Of a stretch of 64,000 nt of DNA, positions 8,433 through 18,408 are shown in pieces. Source of the stretch: Streptomyces aurantiacus (GTDB lineage Bacteria; Actinomycetota; Actinomycetes; Streptomycetales; Streptomycetaceae). A program made the translations under genes and the position numbers. The DNA is taken from positions 5,828,001-5,892,000 of the forward strand of contig NZ_CP114283.1 in the NCBI RefSeq assembly GCF_027107535.1, read 5' to 3'. The first letter of the stretch is position 1; every line of letters starts with the position of its first letter. Under the pieces are notes generated by a model. That model saw nothing but the letters and a program-made list of their open reading frames with translations, was not told where the DNA came from and ran no database searches.

Positions 8433-9191
8433 ATGGCACCCCAGGCAGACCACGCCCGAGCCCTGTCCTTCGACGCAGTCGCCACGCAGTACGCCGCCGT
8501 CCGCCCGGGCTATCCGCCGGCTCTTTTCGACGCTCTCGAGGAACTCGCCGGCCGGGCGCTGACCGGCGCCGACGTGCTGGACTGCGGGGCCGGCACCGGC
8601 ATCGCCACCCGGCTGCTGCGCGAGCGGGGCGCCCACGTCGTCGCCCTGGAGCCGGGCGCCGGTATGGCATCACAGCTGCGCCGGACCGAGCCGGCCGTCC
8701 CGCTGGTGCGGGGCGAGGGAAACCACCTGCCCTTCGCCTCCGGCAGCTTCGACGTCATCACGTACGCCCAGGCCTGGCACTGGACCGACCCGGCCCACTC
8801 CGTTCCCGAGGCACTGCGTGTGCTGCGCCCTCACGGCGTACTGGCCCTGTGGTGGAACCAGGCCGACTCCCGCGTCGACTGGGTCCAGGCCGAGGAGGAC
8901 CGCCTCGCGCCCTTCACTCGCGGCTACCCGACGACCGTGGCCGAGCTGTTCACCTCGTTTCCGGTGCGGGTGACCACCCGTGAGATCACGTGGTCGCGCC
9001 GGATCACTGTGGAGGAGCGCATCGGCAACCTCGGCACACATTCGCATTTCGTGGTCATGGACCCCGAGGAGCGGGCCGAGCTCCTCGGCGTGAACCGTGC
9101 CGCGCTGACGCGGCTCTTCCCCGACGGGGACCTCGACGAGCCGTACCGGTGCGGTCTGACCGTCGTGCGGTCAGCCACCGCCCAGGAATGA
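8433..9191 (+). CDS. Class I SAM-dependent methyltransferase
   Basis: 252 residues from the ATG at 8433; an in-frame upstream extension overlaps the previous gene and has no ribosome site. The AdoMet-binding motif I is VLDCGAGTGIA at about residues 49-59, followed by a motif II acidic loop (VVALEPG) and a post-I region (FDVITYAQAWHWTDP) of the ubiE/Methyltransf_11 type. Substrate unknown. It is probably expressed separately from the GlxA gene, from which an 80-base gap separates it. Confidence 0.85.
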   Translation: MAPQADHARALSFDAVATQYAAVRPGYPPALFDALEELAGRALTGADVLDCGAGTGIATRLLRERGAHVVALEPGAGMASQLRRTEPAVPLVRGEGNHLPFASGSFDVITYAQAWHWTDPAHSVPEALRVLRPHGVLALWWNQADSRVDWVQAEEDRLAPFTRGYPTTVAELFTSFPVRVTTREITWSRRITVEERIGNLGTHSHFVVMDPEERAELLGVNRAALTRLFPDGDLDEPYRCGLTVVRSATAQE

Positions 9192-9367
9192 CCGGGGCCG
9201 ACGACGAACCGTGTTGCCGGTTCGACCGCGGCTGAGCCGGACAAGGCCGCACCCACACGTGGTGCCACGCCGCGCGGGCGAGAGGAATTCGGTGGCGCCC
9301 CGTGAGCCGAGCCATTAGCTTCCGCCTGTGCACAACGAGGTACGAGACGCGAACGAGGGAGCCGGGC

Positions 9368-10087
9368 ATGGAGATCGACGGCGTGCGGACCGACCGTCTG
9401 GGCTTGCTTCTCGACCAGTTCGACCGTGCCAGGGAGATGGCCGAGGTGCGCCTGACGGGGCTCAGCGACGAGGAGTTCCTGTGGGAGCCCGTGCCCGACT
9501 GCTGGTCGCTCCGGCGCCGGAACGAGGCAGCGACGCCCAGGGCCTTCGGGCCGGGCGAGTGGGTGCTCGACCTGGGCGCCCCGGACATCCCGGCGAACGA
9601 GTACGCGGAGGTCGCCCGGCAGGCCGCCGGAGGTATGAGCGTCACCAAGATCGCCGATGACTGGAGCGTGAGTGCCGAGCGGGTCGAGCAGATCCTCGCC
9701 CACACCGGTGCGCCGGGGCCCGACAGGACGCCGGTCACGACCATCGCCTGGCGGCTGGCGCACCTGCACTTCGAGTTCGCCGGCGCCTGGGAGTGGACCT
9801 TCGGCGAGCGACGGCAGGATCCGAAGCTGCTGGTCGACTTCACCCCCTCCGCCGCATTGGCGGTCGAGCGGTTCTGGGAGGAGATCGACCGCTGGCGCGC
9901 CCGACTCGGCAGCGTCACCGACGAGCAGCTCGACACGGTCGGCTTCTCCCGGTATCCGTACGGCTCCCACTCCGAGGAACCCTTCATCAGTGTGCTGTCG
10001 GGGGACAACCTCGAGTTCATCCACCACATGGCCGAGATCGCGTTGCTCCGCGACCTGTGGCAGGCCCGCTTCACGACGTCCGGGTAG
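9368..10087 (+). CDS. DinB-family metalloenzyme-like protein
   Basis: 239 residues from the ATG at 9368, preceded by GAGGGAG. The four-helix DinB fold is indicated by the opening segment (LLDQFDRAREMAEVRL), an early Trp in CWSLRR, and conserved His near AHLHFEF and FIHHMAEIALLRDL, positions that bind metal in this superfamily. Bacterial DinB/YfiT proteins include thiol transferases, but most are uncharacterised. A central insertion of about 60 residues (VTKIADDWSVSAERVEQIL) resembles a small helical insert found in some actinobacterial members. Confidence 0.75.
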   Translation: MEIDGVRTDRLGLLLDQFDRAREMAEVRLTGLSDEEFLWEPVPDCWSLRRRNEAATPRAFGPGEWVLDLGAPDIPANEYAEVARQAAGGMSVTKIADDWSVSAERVEQILAHTGAPGPDRTPVTTIAWRLAHLHFEFAGAWEWTFGERRQDPKLLVDFTPSAALAVERFWEEIDRWRARLGSVTDEQLDTVGFSRYPYGSHSEEPFISVLSGDNLEFIHHMAEIALLRDLWQARFTTSG

Positions 10088-10199
10088 GCCGAGGCACACC
10101 ACCACGGTGAACCCCCACGCCGCATGACACGCGGTGAGAGTGGCACACGGGACGTCGGACGTGAGCCCGACCGTCGGGCCCGCAGGACGGAGTTGGACG

Positions 10200-10886
10200 A
10201 TGTCGGTCGATCTCGTGGGATTCCTCGGCGTGGTGATGCTCGCCTACCTGGTGCCCGGGCCCGACTTCCTGGTGATCGTGCGGGCGGCCGCTCGGCGGCC
10301 TTCGCTGGGCAGAGCGGCCGCCCTGGGTGCGCAGACCGGGCTCTGCGTCCACATGTGTGCCGCCGCCCTGGGTCTGTCGGTGATCGCCACCAGGTCGGCC
10401 TACGCGTTCACCGCGATCAAGTTGGTGGGCGCCGCCTACCTGGTCTACCTGGGCGTACGGGCTCTGCTCGACGCCCGGCGCGGCGCCGCTGGGCGGCACG
10501 CCCCGCACGCCGCGCGGCGGGGAACCCCGGCCGGGGCGTCCACGCCGGAGGACACGGACGGGGCCGGCCCGAGCGCGGCCGCCGACGACGATCGCCGTGG
10601 CAGTTTCGTGGAGGGCTTCCTGACCAACGTCCTCAATCCCAAAGCAGCCCTGTTCTTCCTCAGCATCCTGCCCCAGTTCGTCGACCGGAGCGGCTCGCTC
10701 ACCGAACAGATCTTCCTTCTCGGCGCGCTCGACGTCGTCATCGGAGTCTTCTACTGGCTGGGGCTCGTGGGCCTCGCCGCCCGCCTGCGGTCCGTGCTGG
10801 GCCGCCCGGCCTGGCGGCGCCGCTGGGAGCCGATCACCGGCTGCGTCTTCATCGCCATCGGCATTTCCGTCGCCGCGACGGAGTGA
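10200..10886 (+). CDS. LysE-family translocator
   Basis: 228 residues, ATG at 10200. Five to six hydrophobic segments, with the hallmark PGPDFLVIVR near residue 18 and the second motif NPKAALFFLSILPQFVD near residue 145. The family exports amino acids (Lys, Thr, homoserine lactone). A hydrophilic loop at about residues 90-135 is unusually long and rich in Ala, Asp and Arg. It converges on the decayed copper locus. Confidence 0.9.
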   Translation: MSVDLVGFLGVVMLAYLVPGPDFLVIVRAAARRPSLGRAAALGAQTGLCVHMCAAALGLSVIATRSAYAFTAIKLVGAAYLVYLGVRALLDARRGAAGRHAPHAARRGTPAGASTPEDTDGAGPSAAADDDRRGSFVEGFLTNVLNPKAALFFLSILPQFVDRSGSLTEQIFLLGALDVVIGVFYWLGLVGLAARLRSVLGRPAWRRRWEPITGCVFIAIGISVAATE

Positions 10887-10984
10887 CGGCGGACGCCGCT
10901 GCCGACCGGGCCGACATGGAGGACGTCCTGTCCGGGCCGGGGCCGAACGGCCTCTGGATTCATGCCTGCTGGGGCGTGGCCGGG

Positions 10985-11236
10985 TCACGTTCCCTCCTGG
11001 CCCGGGCGGACCACGACGGCGGGGTACTTCACCGGTCCGCCGCGTTCGAAGTGCAGGGTGAAGGTCACGAGGTCACCGGCCTGCCAGTCCGCGTTCGCCG
11101 GCACGATCACGTCGAGGCCGCTCGGGGACATGGCGATGCTTGCGCCTGCCGGGACGGGGACCGGGGCCACCGTCCGGGCGGAGGCCGACCGGGCGCCGGT
11201 CATGCGGTGGCTGCTGAGCCTGGCGGCTCCGTCGGC
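10985..11236 (-). pseudogene. Remnant: C-terminal part of a PCu(A)C-type copper chaperone
   Basis: The frame reads VPVPAGASIAMSPSG, then DLVTFTLHFERGG and VVVRPG. That is the C-terminal beta-sandwich pattern of periplasmic Cu(I) chaperones of the PCu(A)C family. Signal peptide and Met/His copper site are gone. An ATG at 11203 overlaps the stop of the upstream truncated ATPase (ATGA), but the recognisable homology extends upstream of that ATG to about 11233. This shows a deletion that removed the N-terminal part and fused it to the ATPase remnant. Confidence 0.65.
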
Positions 11237-12147
11237 ACCTCGGCCGGGCCGCTCTCGCCGGTGACCAGGGACAGGTCGACGGCGGAACTGCCCTCCACCA
11301 CCTCGCCGTCGGTGGCGACCCGCTCCCCCGGCCGCACGACGAAGACGTGTCCGGCCCGCAACTCCTCGACGGGGATGAGCCGTTCGGTGCCGTCTTCGCG
11401 TACCGACACCTCCTTGGCGGCGAGTTGGGCCAGCGAGCGCAGCGCGGCCCCGGTCCCGCCCCGGGCTCGCGCCTCGAGGAAGCGGCCCGCCAGCACGAAC
11501 AGGGGTACGCCGACGGCCGCTTCGAGGTAGATGTGCGCGACACCGTCCGGGGCGGAGGGCACGAGGGTGAACGGCATCCGCATCCCGGGGTCGCCCGCCC
11601 CTCCGAGGAACAGCGCGTACGCCGACCAGGCGAAGGAGGCCACCACGCCCAGCGACACCAGGGTGTCCATGGTCGCCGTGGAGTGCCGCAGTCCTCGTAC
11701 CGCCCGTACGTGGAAGGGCCGGGAGCTCCACACGACGACGGGCGCGGTGAGGGCGAAGCACAGCCACTGCCAGTTGCGGAACTGGAGAGCGGGCGCCATC
11801 GACAGGACGAGCACGGGCAGCGCGAGCAGGGCCGTGACGACGAGCCGGTCACGCTCCGGCCGTGTGTCCTCGGGCTCGTCGTGGTCCGCGGGCCCCTGCT
11901 TCCTCTGCTGGGGCGGTTCGGGCAGGGTGGCCGTGTACCCGGCCTTCTCGACGGTCGCGACGAGTTGGCCGGTACCGATGTCCGCCGGATGGGTCACGCG
12001 GGCCCGGCCGGTGGCCAGGTTGACGCTCGCCGTGACCCCGTCCAGCTTGCCGAGCTTCTTCTCGACACGGTTCACGCAGGCCGCGCAGGTCATTCCGCCG
12101 ACAGCCAGATCGGTGACCACCAGAACGGCCGCTGGTTCCGCGCCCAT
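11200..12147 (-). pseudogene. Truncated copper-type P1B ATPase (ends just after TGES)
   Basis: 315 residues against roughly 700-800 for the family. Present: an HMA metal-binding domain with CAAC (GGMTCAACVNRVEKKL), four membrane segments and the actuator motif TGES at residues 296-299. After about residue 304 the sequence changes to PTEPPGSAATA and stops. The membrane CPC motif, the DKTGT phosphorylation site and the nucleotide domain are all missing, so it cannot pump. The break at about 11237 is where the copper-chaperone remnant begins in another frame, which points to one deletion joining two genes. Confidence 0.85.
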
Positions 12148-12398
12148 CAGCGGTCCCCCTCGTGCATACCGTCCATGCCGCCCATGTCCCCGGTGTTCTC
12201 GGCCTCTCCGGTGCCGCTGCCGCTCGTGCCGGGGCCGTGCATTGCGGGTGCGACGGGTCCGACGGAGGCTCCGGCGGCGTACGCGCCTGTGAAGATCAGC
12301 GCCAGCAGCAGGAGGAAGCCGCAGAGCGCGGGCGGGGGTACCGCCGTCCGCAGGAACGCGGCCGCGCCGGGTGTCGAGGATTGCCGGGACTCGTCCAT
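12147..12398 (-). CDS. Small Met/His-tailed membrane protein upstream of the ATPase remnant
   Basis: 83 residues from the ATG at 12398 (GGGAGAAG upstream). One membrane helix at about residues 22-44 (LCGFLLLLALIFTGAYAAGA) and a C-terminal tail with Met, His and Asp (GDMGGMDGMHEGD) that could bind copper. Its stop overlaps the ATPase start (TGATG), so the two were translationally coupled. The tail and the context suggest a copper-handling accessory; no named family was recognised. Confidence 0.6.
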   Translation of the reverse strand: MDESRQSSTPGAAAFLRTAVPPPALCGFLLLLALIFTGAYAAGASVGPVAPAMHGPGTSGSGTGEAENTGDMGGMDGMHEGDR

Positions 12399-12711
12399 CA
12401 ACCGCTTCTCCCGATGACGTCGTACGGCGTCACTCGGATCGCGCCGTACCGACTCAGTGGTCGGGCCGACCGAGAATCGAGTTCCTCTCGGCTTCTATGG
12501 CGCACGTCACACGCATGGCATCCGTTGGCATGTCGCTCCAGGAGGCGGACGCGGCCGAAGGCCGCGACGGATCGACTCGCCGTGTCGGGGCCGCGTCCAG
12601 GCCTCGTCGAGGCGAGCGCGGCCGGTGAGGCGGAGATCACGAAGGCCGCGAGGGCAAGGTCACAGCCCCTGCCTCTGCTGTGACTCGACGAATCTGCCCT
12701 AGCATCCGAGC

Positions 12712-14520
12712 ATGACGGTCCTGCCCAATGACGGGCTCTCGCTGGCCGCCGAGTTCCCTTCCGCGACACATGAGCAGTGGCGACGCCTGGTGGCGGGCGT
12801 GCTGAGCAAGTCGGGCAAGGTGGTCTCGGACGAGACGGCGGAGGCAGCCCTGTCCACCGCGCTGGAGGACGGGCTCACCACCCGCCCGCTGTACACGGCG
12901 CTCGACGACGCCCCTGATCCCGGCCTTCCCGGCTTCGCACCCTTTGTACGAGGCGGCCGCCCCGAAGGAAACACCGTCGGCGGCTGGGGCGTACGGCAGC
13001 GGCACACGACGGCCGACTCCGGCGCGGTGCTCGCGGACCTGGAGAACGGCGTCACCTCGCTCTGGCTGGTCGTCGGCGAGGGCGGTTTCCCCGTGTCCTC
13101 GCTCGCGCGAGTCCTCGAGGGTGTCTACCTCGACCTGGCGCCCGTCGTCCTCGACGCGGGACGTGACACCGAGTCCGCCGCGCGGGAGCTGCTGCGACTG
13201 TACGAGGAGCGCGGCATCGCCAAGGAGGCCGTACGCGGCAGCCTCGGCGCGGACCCGCTCGGCCATGAGGCACGTACCGGCGAGGCGTTGGACTTCGCAC
13301 CGGCCGCCGCTCTCGCCCGGCAGAGCGCCGAGGAGTACCCGGGGCTGCGCGCCCTGACCGTGGACGCGCTGCCGTACCACGAGGCGGGAGGCTCGGCCGC
13401 GCAGGAGCTGGGCGCGTCCCTGGCGACCGGTGTCGCCTACCTGCGGAAGCTGACCGAGGCGGGGCTCACCGTCGAACAGGCCTGTGCGCAACTGGAGTTC
13501 CGGTACGCGGCCACCGCCGACCAGTTCCTGACCGTCGCCAAGCTGCGCGCCGCGCGCCGGCTGTGGGCGCGCGTCGCCGAGGTGTGCGCGGCGCCGGGGG
13601 CGGGCGCGCAGGTGCAGCACGCCGTGACCTCACCGGTGATGATGTCGCGCCGCGACCCGTGGGTGAACATGCTGCGCACGACCATCGCCACGCTCGCCGC
13701 CGGAGTGGGCGGCGCCGACGCCGTCACCGTGCTCCCCTTCGACCACGCCCTCGGTCTGCCGGACGCCTTCGCGCGCCGTATCGCCCGCAACACCTCGACG
13801 ATCCTGGTCGAGGAGTCGCATCTGGCGCGAGTGATCGACCCGGCAGGCGGCTCCTGGTACGTGGAGCGGCTCACGGACGAACTCGCCCACGCGGGCTGGG
13901 AGTTCTTCCGGCACATCGAGGGCCAGGGCGGTCAGGCGGCCGCCCTGCGCTCGGGCCGTCTCGGCGAGGACCTGGCGAACACCTGGGAGGCCCGCACCGC
14001 GAAGCTCGCCAAGCGGCGCGAGCCCATCACCGGGGTCAGCGAGTTCCCGAACCTCGCCGAGCGACCGGTCGAGCGTGAACCCGCACCCGAGCCGCCGTCC
14101 GGGGGCCTTCCGAAGGTGCGGCGCGACGAGGCGTACGAGTCCCTGCGTGCCCGTTCCGACGCGCACCTCGCCGCCACCGGAGCCCGGCCGCGTGTCTACC
14201 TGGCCACCATCGGCCCCGCCGCCGCCCACTCCGCCCGCACCGCGTTCGTCTCGAACCTCTTCCAGGCCGGCGGCATCGAACCCGTCACGGAGGGCACCTT
14301 CGAGGGCAGTGGGGCCACCGAGGTGTGCCTGTGCTCCAGCGACGCGCTGTACGAGGAGCAGGCCGACAGCACCGCCCACGACCTCAAGGCGGCAGGCGCC
14401 CGGCATGTGTTCCTCGCCGGCCGCCCCGGGCAGTACACGGACGTCGACGCGTACGTCTTCGCGGGCTGCGACGCCGTGGCCGTGCTCTGTTCCACCCTCG
14501 ACCGCATGGGAGTGTCCTGA
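12712..14520 (+). CDS. mutA: Methylmalonyl-CoA mutase small subunit
   Basis: 602 residues, the usual size for the alpha/small chain. It carries the mutase TIM-barrel pattern ([37 protein letters not shown]) and a C-terminal cobalamin-fold domain without the DxHxxG ligand, as expected for this non-catalytic subunit. With MutB it interconverts methylmalonyl-CoA and succinyl-CoA. No ribosome site precedes the ATG; a -10-like TAGCAT at 12700-12705 lies only 6 bases upstream, so the mRNA may be leaderless. The stop overlaps mutB (TGATG). The 310-base gap 12402-12711 holds this promoter and nothing else recognised. Confidence 0.95.
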   Translation: MTVLPNDGLSLAAEFPSATHEQWRRLVAGVLSKSGKVVSDETAEAALSTALEDGLTTRPLYTALDDAPDPGLPGFAPFVRGGRPEGNTVGGWGVRQRHTTADSGAVLADLENGVTSLWLVVGEGGFPVSSLARVLEGVYLDLAPVVLDAGRDTESAARELLRLYEERGIAKEAVRGSLGADPLGHEARTGEALDFAPAAALARQSAEEYPGLRALTVDALPYHEAGGSAAQELGASLATGVAYLRKLTEAGLTVEQACAQLEFRYAATADQFLTVAKLRAARRLWARVAEVCAAPGAGAQVQHAVTSPVMMSRRDPWVNMLRTTIATLAAGVGGADAVTVLPFDHALGLPDAFARRIARNTSTILVEESHLARVIDPAGGSWYVERLTDELAHAGWEFFRHIEGQGGQAAALRSGRLGEDLANTWEARTAKLAKRREPITGVSEFPNLAERPVEREPAPEPPSGGLPKVRRDEAYESLRARSDAHLAATGARPRVYLATIGPAAAHSARTAFVSNLFQAGGIEPVTEGTFEGSGATEVCLCSSDALYEEQADSTAHDLKAAGARHVFLAGRPGQYTDVDAYVFAGCDAVAVLCSTLDRMGVS

Positions 14521-16694
14521 TGGGAATCCCCGACTTCTCCGGAATCGAGCTGGGGAAGCCGACCTCCGGCGGCGCGACCGACGACTGGCATGCGGCCGTC
14601 AAGGCGGCGTCCGGCGGCGACGAGACGTTCTGGGAGACCCCGGAGGGCATCGCCGTCAAGCCGCTCTACACCGGCCGTGACCTGGAGGGTCTGGACTTCC
14701 TGGGGACCTATCCGGGCGTCGCGCCGTTCCTGCGCGGCCCGTACCCCACCATGTACGTCAACCAGCCCTGGACGATCCGGCAGTACGCGGGCTTCTCGAC
14801 GGCCGAGGAGTCCAACGCCTTCTACCGGCGCAACCTCGCCGCCGGCCAGAAGGGCCTGTCGGTCGCGTTCGACCTGCCCACCCACCGCGGCTACGACAGC
14901 GACCACCCGCGGGTGACGGGTGACGTCGGCATGGCGGGCGTGGCCATCGACTCGATCCTCGACATGCGGCAGCTCTTCGACGGCATCCCGCTCGACAGGA
15001 TGACCGTGTCGATGACGATGAACGGTGCCGTGCTGCCCGTCCTCGCGCTGTACATCGTGGCGGCGGAGGAGCAGGGCGTACCGCCGGAGAAGCTGGCCGG
15101 GACCATCCAGAACGACATCCTCAAGGAGTTCATGGTCCGCAACACCTACATCTATCCGCCGAAGCCGTCGATGCGGATCATCTCCGACATCTTCGCCTAC
15201 ACCTCGCAGCGGATGCCGCGCTACAACTCCATCTCGATCTCGGGATATCACATCCAGGAGGCGGGCGCGACGGCCGACCTGGAGCTGGCGTACACGCTCG
15301 CGGACGGCGTGGAGTACATCCGTGCGGGGCGTGAAGTCGGCCTGGACGTCGACGCGTTCGCACCGCGGCTCTCCTTCTTCTGGGCGATCGGCATGAACTT
15401 CTTCATGGAGATCGCCAAGATGCGGGCCGCGCGGCTGCTGTGGGCGAAGCTGGTGCGGCAGTTCGACCCGCAGAACCCCAAGTCCCTCTCCCTGCGCACC
15501 CATTCACAGACCTCCGGCTGGTCGCTGACCGCGCAGGACGTGTTCAACAACGTGACCCGTACGTGCGTCGAGGCCATGGCGGCCACCCAGGGCCACACCC
15601 AGTCGCTGCACACCAACGCCCTCGACGAGGCGCTCGCGCTGCCCACCGACTTCTCGGCGCGCATCGCCCGCAACACCCAGCTGCTCATCCAGCAGGAGTC
15701 GGGCACGACCCGGGTCATCGACCCGTGGGGCGGCAGCGCCTACGTGGAGAGGCTCACGCACGACCTCGCGCGGCGGGCCTGGCAGCACATCGAGGAGGTC
15801 GAGGCGGCGGGCGGCATGGCCAAGGCCATCGACGCGGGCATCCCCAAGCTGCGCATCGAGGAGGCCGCGGCCCGCACCCAGGCCCGGATCGACTCCGGGC
15901 GCCAGCCGGTGATCGGTGTCAACAAGTACCGCGTCGAGACCGACGAGCAGATCGACGTCCTCAAGGTCGACAACTCCTCCGTGCGCACCCAGCAGATCGA
16001 GAAGCTGCGGCGGCTGCGGGCCGAGCGCGACCCGCGGGCGTGCCAGGACGCGCTGGACGCCCTGACGCGGGCGGCCGGAGGCGAGGGCAACCTGCTGGAG
16101 CTGGCGGTGAACGCGGCCCGCGCCAAGGCCACCGTCGGGGAGATCTCCGACGCCCTGGAGAAGGTCTACGGGCGGCACGCGGGACAGATCCGTACGATCT
16201 CCGGCGTGTACCGCAACGAAGCAGGCGAGTCCCCGTCCGTCGACCGCACCCGCACGCTGGTGGACTCCTTCGAGGAGGCCGAGGGGCGCCGCCCGCGCAT
16301 CCTGGTCGCCAAGATGGGCCAGGACGGCCACGACCGCGGCCAGAAGGTGATCGCCACCGCCTTCGCCGACCTCGGTTTCGACGTGGACGTCGGCCCGTTG
16401 TTCCAGACGCCCGGCGAGGTGGCACGCCAGGCGGTGGAGGCGGACGTGCACATCGTCGGTGTCTCGTCGCTCGCCGCCGGCCATCTCACCCTCGTGCCGG
16501 CGCTGCGGGAGGAACTGGCGGCGGAGGGCCGGCAGGACATCATGATCGTCGTGGGCGGGGTGATCCCGCCGCAGGACGTGCCGACCCTGCTGGAGATGGG
16601 TGCGGCAGCCGTGTTCCCGCCCGGGACGGTGATCCCCGACGCCGCGTACGACCTCGTTCAGCGTCTCGCGACCGACCTCGGGCACGACCTGTGA
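14520..16694 (+). CDS. mutB: Methylmalonyl-CoA mutase large (catalytic) subunit
   Basis: 724 residues. The N-terminal substrate-binding barrel has the RGPYPTMY and [11 protein letters not shown] motifs. The C-terminal B12 domain carries the DxHxxG cobalamin ligand as DGHDRG at about residues 601-606 and the GVSSLAAGH segment. It needs adenosylcobalamin and interconverts (R)-methylmalonyl-CoA and succinyl-CoA, supplying propionate catabolism or polyketide extender units. It is translationally coupled to mutA in front and meaB behind (4-base overlaps). Confidence 0.98.
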   Translation: MGIPDFSGIELGKPTSGGATDDWHAAVKAASGGDETFWETPEGIAVKPLYTGRDLEGLDFLGTYPGVAPFLRGPYPTMYVNQPWTIRQYAGFSTAEESNAFYRRNLAAGQKGLSVAFDLPTHRGYDSDHPRVTGDVGMAGVAIDSILDMRQLFDGIPLDRMTVSMTMNGAVLPVLALYIVAAEEQGVPPEKLAGTIQNDILKEFMVRNTYIYPPKPSMRIISDIFAYTSQRMPRYNSISISGYHIQEAGATADLELAYTLADGVEYIRAGREVGLDVDAFAPRLSFFWAIGMNFFMEIAKMRAARLLWAKLVRQFDPQNPKSLSLRTHSQTSGWSLTAQDVFNNVTRTCVEAMAATQGHTQSLHTNALDEALALPTDFSARIARNTQLLIQQESGTTRVIDPWGGSAYVERLTHDLARRAWQHIEEVEAAGGMAKAIDAGIPKLRIEEAAARTQARIDSGRQPVIGVNKYRVETDEQIDVLKVDNSSVRTQQIEKLRRLRAERDPRACQDALDALTRAAGGEGNLLELAVNAARAKATVGEISDALEKVYGRHAGQIRTISGVYRNEAGESPSVDRTRTLVDSFEEAEGRRPRILVAKMGQDGHDRGQKVIATAFADLGFDVDVGPLFQTPGEVARQAVEADVHIVGVSSLAAGHLTLVPALREELAAEGRQDIMIVVGGVIPPQDVPTLLEMGAAAVFPPGTVIPDAAYDLVQRLATDLGHDL

Positions 16695-17674
16695 TCGAAC
16701 TCGACACCTATGTCGAGGGTGTGCTCGGCGGGAAGCGGGCGCTCATCGCGCGCGCCATCACCCTCGTCGAGTCCACCCGCCCCCAACACCGGGAACTGGC
16801 ACAGGAGTTGCTCACCGAGCTGCTCCCGCACAGCGGGCGGGCCCGGCGGATCGGTGTCAGTGGTGTGCCGGGCGTGGGCAAGTCGACGTTCATCGACGCG
16901 TTCGGCACGATGCTGACCGCGCTGGGGCACCGGGTGGCGGTGCTGGCCGTGGACCCGTCCTCCAGCCGGACCGGCGGCTCGATCCTGGGTGACAAGACCC
17001 GGATGGAACGCCTGGCCGTGGACCCGGCGGCCTTCATCCGGCCCTCCCCCACGGCCGGCACCCTCGGCGGGGTCGCCAAGGCGACCCGCGAGTCGATCGT
17101 CGTCATGGAGGCGGCGGGCTACGACGTGGTGCTGGTGGAGACGGTCGGCGTCGGCCAGTCGGAGACCGCGGTCTCGAACATGGTCGACTCCTTCCTGCTG
17201 CTGACGCTGGCCCGCACCGGCGACCAGCTCCAGGGCATCAAGAAGGGCGTCCTGGAGCTGGCCGACGTGATCGCCGTCAACAAGGCCGACGGGCCGCACG
17301 AACGAGACGCCCAGGCCGCCGCACGGGAGCTGGCGGGCGCCCTGCGGCTGATGCACGGCAAGGACGCGGCCTGGACCCCGCCCGTGCTGAGCTGCAGCGC
17401 CCGCGAGTCGGCCGGCCTGGACACCGTCTGGCAGCGCCTCGAACAGCACATCACGCTCCTCGACTCCACCGGCCGGCTCGCCGCGAAGCGCCGCGACCAG
17501 CAGGTCGACTGGACCTGGACGATGGTCCGCGACGAGCTGCTCGGCCGTCTGCACGCCGATCCCGCCGTACGCGCCCTCGCACCGATGCTCGAACAGCGAG
17601 TACGCGACGGCGAGTTGACAGCCACGCTCGCCGCCGAGCAGATCCTGCGGGCGTTCGGCGACACGGCACGATGA
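16691..17674 (+). CDS. meaB: MeaB, GTPase chaperone of methylmalonyl-CoA mutase
   Basis: 327 residues from the GTG at 16691, which overlaps the mutB stop. G3E-family P-loop GTPase: Walker [10 protein letters not shown] near residue 57, switch motif in [28 protein letters not shown], and NKAD as the base-specificity motif. MeaB gates cofactor loading and protects the mutase from inactivation. Its place as third gene of the operon is the standard actinobacterial arrangement. Confidence 0.97.
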   Translation: MIELDTYVEGVLGGKRALIARAITLVESTRPQHRELAQELLTELLPHSGRARRIGVSGVPGVGKSTFIDAFGTMLTALGHRVAVLAVDPSSSRTGGSILGDKTRMERLAVDPAAFIRPSPTAGTLGGVAKATRESIVVMEAAGYDVVLVETVGVGQSETAVSNMVDSFLLLTLARTGDQLQGIKKGVLELADVIAVNKADGPHERDAQAAARELAGALRLMHGKDAAWTPPVLSCSARESAGLDTVWQRLEQHITLLDSTGRLAAKRRDQQVDWTWTMVRDELLGRLHADPAVRALAPMLEQRVRDGELTATLAAEQILRAFGDTAR

Positions 17675-17794
17675 CCCGTCCACGAGCCGAGGCCGACGAC
17701 GACGGCCGGAGCACGCACTGACCGCCTTTCCGCCGGATCGGGACGGCGGGCGAACCTCTCGGAGAGGCGGAACGCGACAGTGACGATCAGTGGG

Positions 17795-18124
17795 TCACGA
17801 ACTGCTGTCACGCACGTCGAGTGCGGCCCAGGGGTCGTCGACCTCCTGCGCCCCGGCCGCCGCCTCCTGAGCTGCCGCCTCGGCGGCCGCCGCCCGGGCC
17901 CGCTCCTGGAACGCCACGGCCCGGCGCGCCTTGGCGATGACCTCCATATGGTCCGCACCGAACGTCGCGGCGTCCAGCCGGGCGTTGAAGGCGGTCACCA
18001 CCTCCGGACTGATCGTCTCGAGAGCGGCGCGCAGCTCGGCGAGCGTCTGCGGGCCCTCGACGTTTTCGAACCCGTACAGGTCCGAAGATGTTTCGGGGCT
18101 CGGCTCGTGCGGTAGCGCGGACAT
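17795..18124 (-). CDS. Small acidic helical protein, DUF6247-like
   Basis: 109 residues from the ATG at 18124 with a strong GGGAGGT site. The pattern LAELRAALETISPEVVTAFN resembles the DUF6247 group, common in Streptomyces next to toxin-like or regulatory genes. The C-terminal third is an Ala/Glu-rich helix that could be a coiled coil, ending in VDDPWAALDV. No partner gene is adjacent; it converges with meaB. Function unknown. Confidence 0.6.
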   Translation of the reverse strand: MSALPHEPSPETSSDLYGFENVEGPQTLAELRAALETISPEVVTAFNARLDAATFGADHMEVIAKARRAVAFQERARAAAAEAAAQEAAAGAQEVDDPWAALDVRDSSS

Positions 18125-18408
18125 GTGTGTGACCTCCCGTTGTGATGCAGCCACGGTACGCGGTGGTTATGGCCGCTGTGCAGGGGGACAAGGCTCGCAG
18201 CACGAGGGCGGCTCGCGGACCACGCACTCCCCTGCCGCGTCGCGCCGCTCACGCTCGGCCCTCGCGGGAAGCGCCTCATGTGCTCGTCGTGACCGAGCGA
18301 AAGCAGCCGATCTCAGAACGGATGCCCTCCTCGCGAGACAAGTCCGGTCCATATCCGTACCGAACGGTGTCAACGGCCGAGCCGTACACCGCGGAAGGAA
18401 TGTCCAGG

